Shown: positions 33,992 to 43,317, counted from the stretch's first letter. The stretch is 64,000 nt of DNA from Albimonas marina (GCF_029223255.1 NZ_JARHUC010000003.1:744001-808000); one strand, 5' to 3'. Notes: generated from the letters alone by a model not told the origin. Translations and numbers: made by a program.

Positions 33992-34460
33992 GAGCCGGCC
34001 TGCGGCCGGTCCTCGCCTGCGGCGGGCGAAGGCGGCGCCGCGTCCCTCGCCGCCGGCCTGCATTCGCGAGAGCGGCGGGAGCGGAACGGAGAGCGGGGCG
34101 ATGCCGAGGCGCCCTCCCTGCCCGATCGCATCCGCGGCGACGGCGCCTGGGCGTCTGCAATGGCGGCCGCGCCTGGGCGCCGGCGGCGCCCTCGGAAAGT
34201 AAGCCGGCCTGCGGCCGGGTTTCGCCTCCGGCGCAAAGACGCGGCTGCGCGGAGGCCTGGCGGGGAGGCCGTCGGCTCCCTAGGGCGCTATGCGCGCTTC
34301 GCGGAGGGGAGCCGGCCTGCGGCCGGGATCGCCTCCGGCGGACGCGGCCCGGTTGGTCGGCCGCGTCGTCGACGGGCGTCGGCGGAACGGCGGTCGAAAG
34401 ACTCCGGGGGCGGAGCGCGGGCCGGCCTGCGGCCGGATCCCGCCTGCGGCGGCTTCGCGG
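33992..34460. repeat. Four REP-like double-hairpin units in a non-coding spacer
   Basis: The 807-base spacer between divergent nadE (33849) and the MORN gene (34657) has no convincing gene. It carries four copies of GCCGGCCTGCGGCCGG followed within a few bases by CGCCTSCGGCG, at ~33994-34025, 34203-34233, 34311-34341 and 34421-34452. In each, CCGGCC-TGC-GGCCGG folds as one hairpin and CGCC-TSC-GGCG as a second, all in the same orientation. The remaining sequence is C/G-rich filler; promoters of the flanking genes should lie near its edges. It resembles the REP elements associated with RAYT transposases, but no such gene is in the window. Confidence 0.7.
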
Positions 34461-34656
34461 AGAATTCGTCCCGAACTGGAAGGGCTTCCGCTGCGCACCG
34501 CCTCGCGCCCGGTTGCATGGGGCGGAGGGCGCGCCTACTGTCCGCCTTGCGTGCCGCGGGGCCTGGGGACTGCGCCCTGCGACGCCGACGATCGCCCGGC
34601 GCGCGGACGCCGCGAGGGCGCGCGTCGCATCGGGACGCTGAACAGGCGGGAGATAC

Positions 34657-36204
34657 ATGGGCCGAGGTTGGGTCTGGGCGCTGGTCGGCGCCGGCGCGGC
34701 GGCCGCCGCGGGGGTCGCGACCGCGCAATCGAACGTCGAGACCAAGCGCTACGACACCGGCGAGGTCTACGAGGGCCAGTTCAAGGAAGGCCGCCAACAC
34801 GGGACCGGCACGCTCGTGCGTCCCGACGGCTTCCGCTACACGGGCGAGTTCGTGGACGGCTGGATCCAGGGCAAGGGCGTCGCCGAATACCCCAACGGCT
34901 CGGTCTACGAGGGCGAGTTCGTGGGCGGCAAGCCGCAGGGCCGCGGCACCATCCGCTACTCGGACGGCGGCTCCTACGAGGGCGAGTGGGTCGAGGGCAA
35001 GATCCAGGGCCAGGGCGTGGCGCGCTATGCCGACGGCGTGGTCTACGAGGGTGCCTTCGTCGAGAACCAGCCCTCCGGCCAGGGCGTGCTGACCCGCCCC
35101 GACGGCTATCGCTATGAAGGAACCTTCGTCGCCGGCGCGCCCGAGGGCGAGGCGACCGTGCGCTACCCCGACGGCTCGGTCTACCAGGGCGGCATGCAGG
35201 GCGGACTGCGCCACGGCGAGGGCAAGATCGAGCTCGCCGACGGCTTCGTCTACGAGGGCGGCTTCGTCGAGGGCCGGATCGAGGGCTCGGGCCGCGCCCG
35301 CCAGGCCAACGGCGACGTCTACGAGGGCGCCTTCGTCGACGGCCGGCGCGAGGGCGAGGGCCGTGTCGTCTACGCCAACGGCGACGTCTACGAGGGCGGC
35401 TTCAAGGACGACCTGCGCCACGGCGCGGGCCGCTTCGTGGGCGCCGACGGCTTCCGCTACGAGGGCGAGTGGGTCGAGGGCCGGATCGAGGGCCAGGGCA
35501 AGGCCACCTACGCCGACGGCGCCGTGCACGAGGGGACATTCGTCGCCGGCGCGCCCGAGGGGCCGGGCGTGGTGCGCTATCCCGACGGCTCCACCTTCCA
35601 GGGATCGTGGTCCGGCGGGCGCATCCAGGGCGAGGGCGTGGCGGTCTACGCCAACGGCGCGCGCTACGAGGGCGGCTTCGTCGACGGCAAGTACGACGGG
35701 AGCGGCCGGCTCGAATACCCCGACGGCTACGTTTACGACGGCGAATGGACCGCGGGCGTGCAGGACGGGACGGGCACGACCACCTTCGCCGACGGCTCGG
35801 TCTACTCGGGCGGCTTCGTGAACGGGCTGCGCGACGGCCAGGGGCGGATCGAGATGCCCGACGGCTTCGTCTACGAGGGCGGCTGGCAGGAGGGCGAGAT
35901 CCACGGCGAGGGCGTGGCCTCCTACAAGGGCGGCGACGTCTACCGCGGCCGCTTCGAACATGGCCAGCGCAACGGCCCCGGCCGGATGGAATACGCCGAC
36001 GGCACGGTGTTCGAGGGCTGGTGGGTCGACGGCCGACCCGGCGCCGAGCCCTCGGGCGAGGCCGAGGGTCAGGCCGCCGGCGAAGCCTCGGGCGACGCCG
36101 CCGCCGGGTCCGCCGGCCAAGCCGCCGACCAGCCCGCTGCAGATGCGTCTGGCGCCGACGCAGGCACCTCGGGCGAGACCCAGCCGGCGGAAGGCGACGG
36201 CTGA
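34657..36204 (+). CDS. Secreted MORN-repeat protein (19 repeats)
   Basis: A signal peptide (MGRGWVWALVGAGAAAAAGVATAQ) is followed by 19 consecutive 23-residue MORN units covering residues ~33-465, each of the form DGxxYEGEFVxGxxxGxGxxxYP. A ~45-residue Ala, Gly, Glu and Asp-rich disordered tail follows (GEAEGQAAGEASGDAAAGSA). The total is 515 residues. MORN repeats form an elongated β-hairpin sheet that binds proteins or lipids; here it is predicted to be periplasmic or exported, and no enzyme domain is attached. Units 7-8 resemble 10-11, and 6 resembles 12, which points to internal segmental duplications. It stands alone, divergent from nadE across the REP-like spacer. Confidence 0.9.
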   Translation: MGRGWVWALVGAGAAAAAGVATAQSNVETKRYDTGEVYEGQFKEGRQHGTGTLVRPDGFRYTGEFVDGWIQGKGVAEYPNGSVYEGEFVGGKPQGRGTIRYSDGGSYEGEWVEGKIQGQGVARYADGVVYEGAFVENQPSGQGVLTRPDGYRYEGTFVAGAPEGEATVRYPDGSVYQGGMQGGLRHGEGKIELADGFVYEGGFVEGRIEGSGRARQANGDVYEGAFVDGRREGEGRVVYANGDVYEGGFKDDLRHGAGRFVGADGFRYEGEWVEGRIEGQGKATYADGAVHEGTFVAGAPEGPGVVRYPDGSTFQGSWSGGRIQGEGVAVYANGARYEGGFVDGKYDGSGRLEYPDGYVYDGEWTAGVQDGTGTTTFADGSVYSGGFVNGLRDGQGRIEMPDGFVYEGGWQEGEIHGEGVASYKGGDVYRGRFEHGQRNGPGRMEYADGTVFEGWWVDGRPGAEPSGEAEGQAAGEASGDAAAGSAGQAADQPAADASGADAGTSGETQPAEGDG

Positions 36205-36391
36205 AGCCTGGACGTCGGCGCCTCGGGGGGCGGAGAGCCTCCGGCGCGCCGGCGTCTGGAACCCGTCCGCGGGGCAATGACAGGCGCCTCCCCTGGCCGG
36301 AGCTGACCCCGCCGGCGTCCGCGACCGTCTCGCCGACACCCGGTCTCCAGGCGAACGCCCGGTCTCCCCGGAATTCCTCCCCTTCCCGGCC

Positions 36392-38968
36392 TCAGGCGGC
36401 GCGAGACTTCGCGGCGGGGGCGGCGCTGTCGCGGGTGCGGAACATCGCGGTCAGGCGGTCGAGCTCTTCGGATTCGCGGGCGAGATCGCGGGCGGAGCGG
36501 GCCGAGCTGTCGGCGAGCGCCGCGTTGCGCTGGGTGTTCTCGTCCATCTGGGTGACCGCCTGGTTGATCTCCTCCACGCCCGAGGCCTGCTCGCGGCTGG
36601 CGGCGTCGATGCGGCCCACCCGCTCGGAGATGCGCCGCAGGCTCTCGGCCATCTCGGAGAGCGAGGCGCCGGTGCGCTCGACCAGGCCCACGCCCTCGGT
36701 CACGCGCTCGGCGCTCTCGGCGATCAGGCCGCGGATGTCGTCGGCGGCCTCGCGCGAGCGACGGGCGAGCGCCCCGACCTCGGAGGCGACCACCGCGAAG
36801 CCCTTGCCCGCGTCGCCGGCGCGCGCAGCCTCCACCGCGGCGTTGAGGGCGAGCAGGTTGGTCTGGGTGGCGATCGAGGCGATCACGTCCACGATCTCCC
36901 CCATCCGGCGGGAGCTTTCGGAGAGGCGGCCCATCGCCTCCACCGCCTCGTCGACCACCACGCGCCCGCCGTCGGCGCGGCGGTCGGCGTCGGTCGCCTC
37001 GCTGCGCGCCTCGGAGGCGGCGTCGGCGTTGGCCTTCACCGAGCCGGTCATCTCCTCCATCAGGGCGGCGGTCTGCTCGAGGGCGGCGGCCTGGCTCTCG
37101 GCCCGTTCGGCGAGCGAGCCCGCGCCCGAGGCGATCTCCTCGGAGGCGCCGCGCACCCGGCCGCCGGCGGACTTGATCTCGGAGACGAGGGTGTCCAGCC
37201 GCTCGGTCGTCTCGTTCACGCCGCGCGCGAGCTGGCCCAGCACGCCCGCGTATTCGCCCTGCACCTGGCGGGTCAGGTCGCCCTCGGCCAGCGCCCGCAC
37301 CGAGGCGTCGACGTCGGCCGAGAAGGCGGCCACGATCTCGCAGATGCGGTTCATGCCGCCGCCCACGTCGCGCAGGAAGGCGTCCTGCGTGTCGGTGTCG
37401 ATGCGGCGCGAAAAGTCGCCGTCCGCCGCCGCCGTCAGCACCTCGCGCAGCTGCGTCTCCAGCCGGCGGCTGTCGGTGACGTCGTCCCAGGTGATCACGT
37501 AGCCCAGCCGCCGCCGGTTGCGGTCGACGATGAGCGAGGCCGAGACGTCGAACATCCGCTCGTCGAAGCTGATGGTCGAATGGTGGCGGCCGGTCAGCCC
37601 CTCCAGCATCTGCTGGATGCGGGCCTTGTCCTTGTGGAAGATGTCGATCTTCTTGCCCGCCAGGCCGTCGATGTCCGAGCCCATCGAGGCGAAGTAGCCG
37701 CGCGAGGGCTCGATCATCTTCGAGAAGGCGGGGTTGGCGTAAGTGATGTAGAAACGCGCGTTGCAGACCACGATCGGCGCCTCGGAGACGTCGAGCGCGG
37801 TGGTGATGCGGTGCATGCGGTCGGCGAGGCGCTGCGTCTCCTCGGCGGTGCGGGCCAGCACGCCGACCTCGTCCTTGCGCGCGGTGACGCCCGGGGGAAG
37901 ATCGACGTCCTTGCCGGAGTTGAGCGCCTCGAACACCCGCGAGAGGGCGCGGATCGGCCCGACCACGCCGCGCGCCAGCACGAAGGCCACCGCGGCGGCC
38001 GCCAGGAAGGTGACGAGCATCGCCCCGACGGTCGTGGCCAGGCGTCCGTCGGCCTGCGCCGTGACGCCCGCCGCGGCCGCCTGCAGGCGGTCGGCCACCT
38101 GGTCCTCGAGCGCTTTCAGCTCCCCGATTCGCCGGGTCGCGGCGTCGAACCACTCCGGCCCCGTCACGCCGGCCAGGAAGCCCAGGCGCACGCCGTCGGC
38201 GGCGGCTGCGCGCAGGCGCTCGACCTCCTGCGAGGCGGGCGAGGCGGCGAAGGCCGCGATCGTCTCGGCGAGGTCCCCTTCCGCGGCCACGCGGGCGGTG
38301 TCGAGGTGGACCGACTGGCGGATGCCGAGATCGGTGAACCGCGCGTACACCGCCGGTTCGAACCGGCCCCCGCCGAAGCCGTTGGCGCCCATCGCCCGCT
38401 CCAGCCCCGCGGCCTCCTTCGCCTCGACCAGGGCGGCGTAGACGCCCATCAGCCGGTCGCCGGCGGGGAAGTCGAGGGAGGCGCGCAGGTCGCTCTCAAC
38501 CTCGATCAGGTCGCGGATGCCGCCGGTGTAGGTCTTGGCCATCTCGGGCAGCGGCATCGTCAGGGCGTCCACCGCCTGGCGGGCGGCGGCGAGCGCGCCG
38601 AGCTGCGCCATCGCGGCCGCGGCCGAGTCCAGCGCGGCCTGGGCGCCGCCCTCCTCCCGGTAGGCGTCGACCGCGGTTGCGAAGGCGGCGCGGTCCGCGT
38701 CCGTCTCCCCGCGGACGGCGGCCAGGCGCGAGGCGAAGCCGCCCTGCCCCTGCGCGCCGATGAAGCCCGCCGAGACGCCGCGTTCCTTCTGCAGGGAATG
38801 CACCAGGTTCGAGGCGGCGCGCATCATGGCCACGCCCTTGCCCACCTCCTGCGCCGCCTCCCGCCGGCTCCAGGCGTCCTGCACCGTCACGGCGGCGAAG
38901 GCCGCCATGAACAGCAGCGGCACGCCCACGGCGAGGGCGAAACGATGCACGATGGTGAAGTTGAACAT
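36392..38968 (-). CDS. Methyl-accepting chemotaxis protein with NIT sensor and PAS domain
   Basis: The 858-residue transducer has membrane helix 1 near residues 8-28. A periplasmic NIT-type (nitrate/nitrite-sensing) four-helix domain spans ~45-300, with [18 protein letters not shown] and [16 protein letters not shown]. Helix 2 lies near 315-338 ([16 protein letters not shown]), followed by HAMP with [23 protein letters not shown] domain at ~385-505 includes [23 protein letters not shown] second HAMP-like part and the MCP signalling hairpin follow, with the tip [24 protein letters not shown]. It likely reports nitrate/nitrite or a redox signal to CheA. No other che gene is in the window. The gene faces the MORN gene tail to tail. 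Confidence 0.9.
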   Translation of the reverse strand: MFNFTIVHRFALAVGVPLLFMAAFAAVTVQDAWSRREAAQEVGKGVAMMRAASNLVHSLQKERGVSAGFIGAQGQGGFASRLAAVRGETDADRAAFATAVDAYREEGGAQAALDSAAAAMAQLGALAAARQAVDALTMPLPEMAKTYTGGIRDLIEVESDLRASLDFPAGDRLMGVYAALVEAKEAAGLERAMGANGFGGGRFEPAVYARFTDLGIRQSVHLDTARVAAEGDLAETIAAFAASPASQEVERLRAAAADGVRLGFLAGVTGPEWFDAATRRIGELKALEDQVADRLQAAAAGVTAQADGRLATTVGAMLVTFLAAAAVAFVLARGVVGPIRALSRVFEALNSGKDVDLPPGVTARKDEVGVLARTAEETQRLADRMHRITTALDVSEAPIVVCNARFYITYANPAFSKMIEPSRGYFASMGSDIDGLAGKKIDIFHKDKARIQQMLEGLTGRHHSTISFDERMFDVSASLIVDRNRRRLGYVITWDDVTDSRRLETQLREVLTAAADGDFSRRIDTDTQDAFLRDVGGGMNRICEIVAAFSADVDASVRALAEGDLTRQVQGEYAGVLGQLARGVNETTERLDTLVSEIKSAGGRVRGASEEIASGAGSLAERAESQAAALEQTAALMEEMTGSVKANADAASEARSEATDADRRADGGRVVVDEAVEAMGRLSESSRRMGEIVDVIASIATQTNLLALNAAVEAARAGDAGKGFAVVASEVGALARRSREAADDIRGLIAESAERVTEGVGLVERTGASLSEMAESLRRISERVGRIDAASREQASGVEEINQAVTQMDENTQRNAALADSSARSARDLARESEELDRLTAMFRTRDSAAPAAKSRAA

Positions 38969-39106
38969 CCGGCGGCTCCGCTGCGATCCAAGGTCTCGGC
39001 GGCGGGACCATCGGCCGATATGCTTTCCAGAGCGTCAACGCCGAGGCGCCCGACGCCGCGATTTCGCGCTTTTCTTCCCCGGCGCGACGCGTGTATAAGC
39101 CCGCCT

Positions 39107-39229
39107 ATGGTCACCGACGCCCATATCGCCCCCGCCGACGCCCGCGCGCCCTTCGCGCCCGGCGTTCCGGCGCGCGCGCATATCCGCGTCCTCCGCGGCC
39201 TCGACCTCCTTCTCCTTACGCGCCCCTGA
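39107..39229 (+). CDS. leuA leader peptide (leucine-rich, attenuation)
   Basis: A 40-residue frame reads MVTDAHIAPAD... and ends RVLRGLDLLLLTRP then a stop, with five leucines in a six-residue stretch just before the end. It stops 123 bases upstream of leuA, which makes leucine, so ribosome stalling at the Leu run would report leucine starvation. A TATAAG box at 39094-39099 lies only seven bases before the ATG, so the message may begin at or next to the start codon (leaderless). Coding as such is inferred from the pattern; the peptide itself has no other function. Confidence 0.65.
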   Translation: MVTDAHIAPADARAPFAPGVPARAHIRVLRGLDLLLLTRP

Positions 39230-39286
39230 GCGTGCCGGGATCTGCGGCGCGCGCGCTCAGGGGACGTTCGCGACGCGCCGCGCAGA
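39223..39286 (+). promoter_or_regulatory. leuA attenuator: alternative hairpins after the leader peptide
   Basis: CCCCTGAGCG (39223-39232) pairs perfectly with CGCTCAGGGG (39254-39263); the stop codon of the leader lies inside the left arm. The loop segment TCTGC...GGCGCG (39241-39252) can instead pair with CGCGCC...GCAGA (39274-39286). The two folds compete, as expected for translation-coupled attenuation. A further GACGGA/TCCGTC pairing near 39290-39330 could serve as the terminator, though a T-run is lacking. Confidence 0.5.
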
Positions 39287-39352
39287 CCCGACGGAGCCTC
39301 GGCTGATTTCCCGGCCGGTCCGTCTCAGGCACAAGCGCAAAGGATCACCGAC

Positions 39353-40918
39353 ATGACCGCTCCTGCTCCCGCGTCCGACCGCGTGCAGATCTTCGACACC
39401 ACCCTGCGCGACGGCGAACAGTCGCCCGGCGCCACCATGACCCTGGCCGAGAAGCTGTCGGTCGCCCGCCTGCTGGACGAGATGGGCGTGGACATCATCG
39501 AGGCGGGCTTCCCCATCGCCTCCGAGGGCGACTTCGAGAGCGTCTCGGCCATCTCCGGAATCGTCGAGAAGGCCACCGTCTGCGGCCTGGCCCGCACCGG
39601 CGCCGCCGATATCGAGCGCGCCGCCAAGGCGGTGGAGAAGGCCAAGACGAACCGCATCCACACCTTCATCGCCACCTCGCCGATCCACATGGCCCGCAAG
39701 CTGCAGCTGGAGCCCGAGGCGGTGCTGGAGAAGATCCACTTCGCCGTCACCCACGCGCGCAAGTTCGTGGACGAGGTGCAGTGGTCGCCCGAGGACGCCA
39801 CCCGCTCGGAGCATGACTTCCTGGTCAAGGCCGTGCAGGTCGCCGTCGACGCCGGGGCGAAGGTCATCAACATCCCCGACACCGTCGGCTACACCGCGCC
39901 GGAGGAGAGCGCCGCCCTGATCCGCATGCTGCGCGAGCGGGTGACGGGGATCGAGGACGTGGTCTTCTCGACCCACTGCCACAACGACCTGGGCATGGCC
40001 GTCGCGAACTCGCTGGCCGCCGTCTCGGCCGGCGCGCGGCAGGTGGAGTGCACGATCAACGGCCTGGGCGAGCGGGCGGGCAACGCCGCGCTGGAGGAGA
40101 TCGTGATGGCGATGCGCGTGCGCCATGACATCCTGCCCTGGACCAACGGCGTCGACACCACCCGGATCATGCAGGCCTCGCGCCTGGTCAGCCAGATCAC
40201 CGGCTTCCCGGTGCAGTACAACAAGGCCGTGGTCGGCAAGAACGCCTTCGCCCACGAGAGCGGCATCCACCAGGACGGGATGCTGAAGGACACCACCACC
40301 TACGAGATCATGCGTCCCGAGATGGTGGGCCTGAACGAATCCAGCCTGGTGATGGGCAAGCACTCCGGCCGCGCCGCCTTCCGCGCCAAGCTGCGCGAGC
40401 TGGGCCATGAGGTCGGCGACAACCAGCTGAACGACGTCTTCGTGCGCTTCAAGGCCCTGGCCGACACCAAGAAGGAAGTCTACGACGAGGACATCCTGGC
40501 GCTGATGGCCGAGACCGGCGCCGACGGCGCCCCCCAGCGCTTCGAGGTGAAGGAGCTGGCGGTCACCTGCGGCACCACCCGCTCGCCGAAGGCCGAGCTG
40601 ACCATGGTGGTGGACGGCGTCGAGAAGTCCGCGACCGAGACCGGCGACGGCCCGGTGGACTGCTGCTTCAAGGCGGTGCGCGCGATCGTTCCGCACGAGG
40701 CGAAGCTGCAGCTGTTCCAGATCCACGCGGTGACCGAGGGGACCGACGCGCAGGCCACCTGCTCGGTCCGGCTGGAGGAGGACGGGCGCATCGCCACCGG
40801 CCGCGCCTCCGACACCGACACGATCCTGGCCGCCACCCGCGCCTACGTCCACGCCCTGAACCGCCTGCAGGTGCGCCGCGAGAAGTCGGTCGCGCCCCAG
40901 GAGGCGAAGGCCGGCTGA
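39353..40918 (+). CDS. leuA: 2-isopropylmalate synthase
   Basis: LeuA condenses acetyl-CoA with 2-oxoisovalerate in the first committed step of leucine synthesis. The 521-residue chain has the catalytic TIM barrel starting VQIFDTTLRDGEQSPGATM (substrate- and metal-binding Arg-Asp). It also has STHCHNDLGMAVANSLA with metal-binding His pair, and the flexible GLGERAGNAALEEIVMAM loop. The FAHESGIHQDGMLKD linker follows, then the C-terminal LeuA dimer domain (~residues 380-510), which carries leucine feedback inhibition. The start at 39353 is the first Met after the attenuator. A strong terminator hairpin lies 64 bases downstream, so leuA is probably monocistronic, controlled by the leucine leader. 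Confidence 0.98.
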   Translation: MTAPAPASDRVQIFDTTLRDGEQSPGATMTLAEKLSVARLLDEMGVDIIEAGFPIASEGDFESVSAISGIVEKATVCGLARTGAADIERAAKAVEKAKTNRIHTFIATSPIHMARKLQLEPEAVLEKIHFAVTHARKFVDEVQWSPEDATRSEHDFLVKAVQVAVDAGAKVINIPDTVGYTAPEESAALIRMLRERVTGIEDVVFSTHCHNDLGMAVANSLAAVSAGARQVECTINGLGERAGNAALEEIVMAMRVRHDILPWTNGVDTTRIMQASRLVSQITGFPVQYNKAVVGKNAFAHESGIHQDGMLKDTTTYEIMRPEMVGLNESSLVMGKHSGRAAFRAKLRELGHEVGDNQLNDVFVRFKALADTKKEVYDEDILALMAETGADGAPQRFEVKELAVTCGTTRSPKAELTMVVDGVEKSATETGDGPVDCCFKAVRAIVPHEAKLQLFQIHAVTEGTDAQATCSVRLEEDGRIATGRASDTDTILAATRAYVHALNRLQVRREKSVAPQEAKAG

Positions 40919-40982
40919 CCCGGACCCCGGAACGCCCCCGGACGCCGGCCGCCAGGCCCGGCGCCCGGCCCGGCGCGAGAGA

Positions 40983-41011
40983 ACGCCCCCGCGGAGCCTC
41001 CGCGGGGGCGT
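40983..41011 (+). terminator. GC-rich terminator hairpin after leuA
   Basis: Fourteen-base arms ACGCCCCCGCGGAG and CTCCGCGGGGGCGT are separated by a single base, so the real loop uses the inner bases. The run CGTCGTCTCTG follows. It is a very stable hairpin placed 64 bases after the leuA stop. Confidence 0.75.
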
Positions 41012-41184
41012 CGTCGTCTCTGCCCTCCGCATCCGTCGGGGGGGTGGTTGCGCCCGGCTGCCTCCGGGGTCGCCGCGTCGCCCGTCGCGTGGGCGTCGCC
41101 GTCGCGCCACGCCGCGGGGCCGGTCTCCGGGGCGCGCTGCGCAGGGCCGTTGACGGCCCGGCCGGGCGGGGGTAGAGCCGCGCC

Positions 41185-41280
41185 ATGACCTCGACGCCCG
41201 CGACCCTCTTCGCCGTCAGCTATCGCCCGCTGCCCTAGCAGCGGACCGATCGTCGTCTCCCGCTGCCCTCGCGCCAGCGG
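41185..41280 (+). promoter_or_regulatory. Possible leader peptide plus alternating hairpins upstream of the prephenate dehydrogenase gene
   Basis: A 17-residue frame, MTSTPATLFAVSYRPLP (41185-41238), contains one Phe and one Tyr codon. Four short blocks alternate downstream: CCGCTG (41227), CAGCGG (41239), CCGCTG (41260) and CAGCGG (41275). Blocks 1-2, 2-3 and 3-4 can each pair, the layout of a transcription attenuator. The following gene acts in tyrosine synthesis. The codon signal is weak, so this is a suggestion. Confidence 0.35.
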
Positions 41281-41330
41281 TCGACCGTCGAGCCTCATGA
41301 CCCCTGGCCCCAAGTTTCCGGACCAGGACC

Positions 41331-42128
41331 ATGAACGCATCGCCCCGCCCCTCCGACTTCCGCCCCGCGCCGGCCCCCGCCGATGCGCCCGCCGCCTCCG
41401 TGGCGGTGGTGGGCTTCGGCGCCTTCGGCCGGCTGGTCGCCGAGGCCCTCGCCCCCCACGCCGCCGTCTGCGTCCACGACCGCAGCCCCCGGGCGCTGGC
41501 CGAGGCCGAGGCCGCGGGCTTCCGGCCCGTCCCCGACCTCTCGGGCCTGTCGGCCGAGATCGTGGTGCTGGCCGTGCCCCTGCCCGCGCTCGCCGAGGTG
41601 TTGCGCGCGATCGCGCCGCACCTGCGCCCCGGTCAACTCGTGCTCGACGTCTGCTCGGTGAAGGAGGCGCCCGCGCGCCTGCTGCGCGATCTGCTGCCGC
41701 CCTTCGTCGAGATCCTCGCCACCCACCCGATGTTCGGCCCGCAGAGCGCGCGCGACGGGCTCGCCGGGCGGCAGATCGTGCTCTGCCCGATCCGGGGGCG
41801 GCGCTGGCGCGGCCTCGCGCGGTTCCTGCGCCGCCTCGGCCTTGAGGTGCTGCGCGCCACGCCCGAGGAGCACGACCGCCAGGCGGCGCTGAGCCAGGGC
41901 CTGACGCACCTTCTCGCCCACGCCTTCGCGAGCCTGGGCGAGCGCCCCCGCATCCGCACCCGCAGCTTCGAGCTCATGAGCGAGGCGCTGGCCATGGTGC
42001 TCGACGACGCGCCGGAGGTGTTCGAGGCGGTGACCCGCGCCAACCCCCACGTGGCCCCCCTGCGCGCGCGCCTGGTCGAGGCGCTCTCGACCGCCGCCCC
42101 GCCGGCCCGCCCCGGCGGGACCGCCTGA
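41331..42128 (+). CDS. Prephenate/arogenate dehydrogenase family protein (TyrA-like)
   Basis: The 265-residue protein has an NAD(P)-binding Rossmann N-half: ASVAVVGFGAFGRLVAEAL with GxGxFG, and VCVHDRSPRAL at the end of strand 2. It then has EIVVLAVPLPALAEVL, VLDVCSVKEAPARLL and EILATHPMFGPQSARDG, the last being the HPMFGP motif typical of TyrA. The C-half is short and all-helical (SQGLTHLLAHAFASLGE). It likely oxidises prephenate or arogenate towards tyrosine. It is shorter than full TyrA (about 280-370 residues), as in a subgroup seen in Rhodobacterales. A putative attenuator precedes it, and map follows 73 bases later. Confidence 0.85.
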   Translation: MNASPRPSDFRPAPAPADAPAASVAVVGFGAFGRLVAEALAPHAAVCVHDRSPRALAEAEAAGFRPVPDLSGLSAEIVVLAVPLPALAEVLRAIAPHLRPGQLVLDVCSVKEAPARLLRDLLPPFVEILATHPMFGPQSARDGLAGRQIVLCPIRGRRWRGLARFLRRLGLEVLRATPEEHDRQAALSQGLTHLLAHAFASLGERPRIRTRSFELMSEALAMVLDDAPEVFEAVTRANPHVAPLRARLVEALSTAAPPARPGGTA

Positions 42129-42201
42129 GGCGGGCGCGGACGACGCGCGCCTGCGTCGCCGCCTCTCGACAACGCCCCTCCGTCGCACGATCTTCCCCGC
42201 C

Positions 42202-42972
42202 ATGACCATCACCCGCGAAGACGAGCTCCTCGGCCTGAAGGAGATCGGGCGCATCGTCGCCGAGACGTTGCAGGCCATGGCCCGCGCCATGGCGCCCGGC
42301 ATGACCACCGCCGAGCTCGACGCCATCGGCGCCGCGCTGCTGGCGCGCGAGGGCGCCGTCTCGGCCCCGCAGAGCAGCTACGGCTTCCCCGGCGCCACCT
42401 GCATCTCGGTGAACGAGGAGGTGGCCCACGGCATCCCCGGCCCCCGGATCCTCGTGCCCGGGGACCTGGTGAACATCGACGTCTCCGCCTCGAAGAACGG
42501 CTATTTCGCCGACACCGGGGCGAGCTTCGCCCTGCCCGCCGGCGGGGGCGCCGAGGCCCCCCACGCGCGCCTGCGCCGCGACGGGCGGCGGGCGATGGAG
42601 CTGGGCGTGGCGCAGGTGGTCCCCGGCCGCCCCCTCGCCGGGATCGGCCAGGCCATCGGGCGCTTCGCGGCCAAGCGCGGCTACACGCTGGTGACCAACC
42701 TCGCCAGCCACGGCGTCGGCCGCTCGCTGCACGAATGGCCCGAGACGGTGGCGACCTGGCCCACCCGCGGCGACCGCCGGCGGATCCACGAGGGGCTGGT
42801 GCTGACGGTGGAGCCTTTCCTGTCCACCGGCGCCCGCCACGCGACCGAGGGCGCCGACGGCTGGACCCTGCACGCCCGCCCCCGCGCCCCGGTCGTCCAG
42901 TACGAGCATACGGTTGTGGCGACGGCGAAAGGCCCGCTGGTCCTGACCCTGCCCGGCCGCGCCGCCGCCTGA
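42202..42972 (+). CDS. map: Type I methionine aminopeptidase
   Basis: It removes the initiator methionine from new proteins. The 256-residue chain has the pita-bread fold signatures: SSYGFPGATCISVNEEVAHGIP, metal-binding Asp residues in VNIDVSASKNGYFADTGASF, the catalytic His in ASHGVGRSLHE, LTVEPFLSTG with metal-binding Glu, and YEHTVVAT with the last Glu. All five metal ligands are present. The sequence departs from the housekeeping type in the SKNGYFADTG stretch, so it may be a second, more divergent MAP paralogue. It follows the TyrA-like gene by 73 bases and is followed by a perfect terminator hairpin. Confidence 0.93.
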   Translation: MTITREDELLGLKEIGRIVAETLQAMARAMAPGMTTAELDAIGAALLAREGAVSAPQSSYGFPGATCISVNEEVAHGIPGPRILVPGDLVNIDVSASKNGYFADTGASFALPAGGGAEAPHARLRRDGRRAMELGVAQVVPGRPLAGIGQAIGRFAAKRGYTLVTNLASHGVGRSLHEWPETVATWPTRGDRRRIHEGLVLTVEPFLSTGARHATEGADGWTLHARPRAPVVQYEHTVVATAKGPLVLTLPGRAAA

Positions 42973-43317
42973 GCCCGCAGGCCCCGTCCGCCTCCCAACA
43001 GGCGGACGGGGCGCGGGAGGGTCGTCGCGCGCCGGCCGGCTTCCCCACCGTCCGCCCCGCGTCGTCTCCCGTTCCAGGCGCCGGGGAGCGGCCGCCCGCC
43101 TCCCCCGCGCGATGCGGACCGGACGGCCCGGCCCCGCGCGTCGCCGCGCCGGGCCGGGTCGCGACCGGGGCGGACCATAGGAACTCCGCCCGACCCGTGG
43201 CCAATGGAAACTTTGTCCCCGATTGGAAAACCGCAGCGCGGGCGCGCCCTTGACCTTTTCCCCAGCGCGCCCTCCCCATGGCCGACGCCCCGCCTCCGCC
43301 GGGGCCGGAGGAGACGC
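42973..43317 (+). terminator. Intergenic spacer with terminator hairpin after map
   Basis: GCCCCGTCCGCCT (42981-42993) and AGGCGGACGGGGC (43000-43012) form a 13-bp perfect stem with a six-base loop just after map. The rest of the 345-base spacer is C/G-rich and shows no gene. The promoter of the acetyltransferase at 43318 presumably lies in its last ~120 bases, which are less GC-rich around 43200-43240. Confidence 0.7.

Noticed and set aside
33992-34460. CRISPR array
   Set aside because: The repeated unit is palindromic and GC-only, the spacing is irregular (about 208, 107 and 110 bases between units), and no cas genes are present.
33850-34656. Several overlapping 70-290-residue frames in the spacer between nadE and the MORN gene
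   Set aside because: They are Arg-, Ala- and Pro-rich, read through the REP-like repeats on both strands, and have no ribosome sites or conserved motifs.
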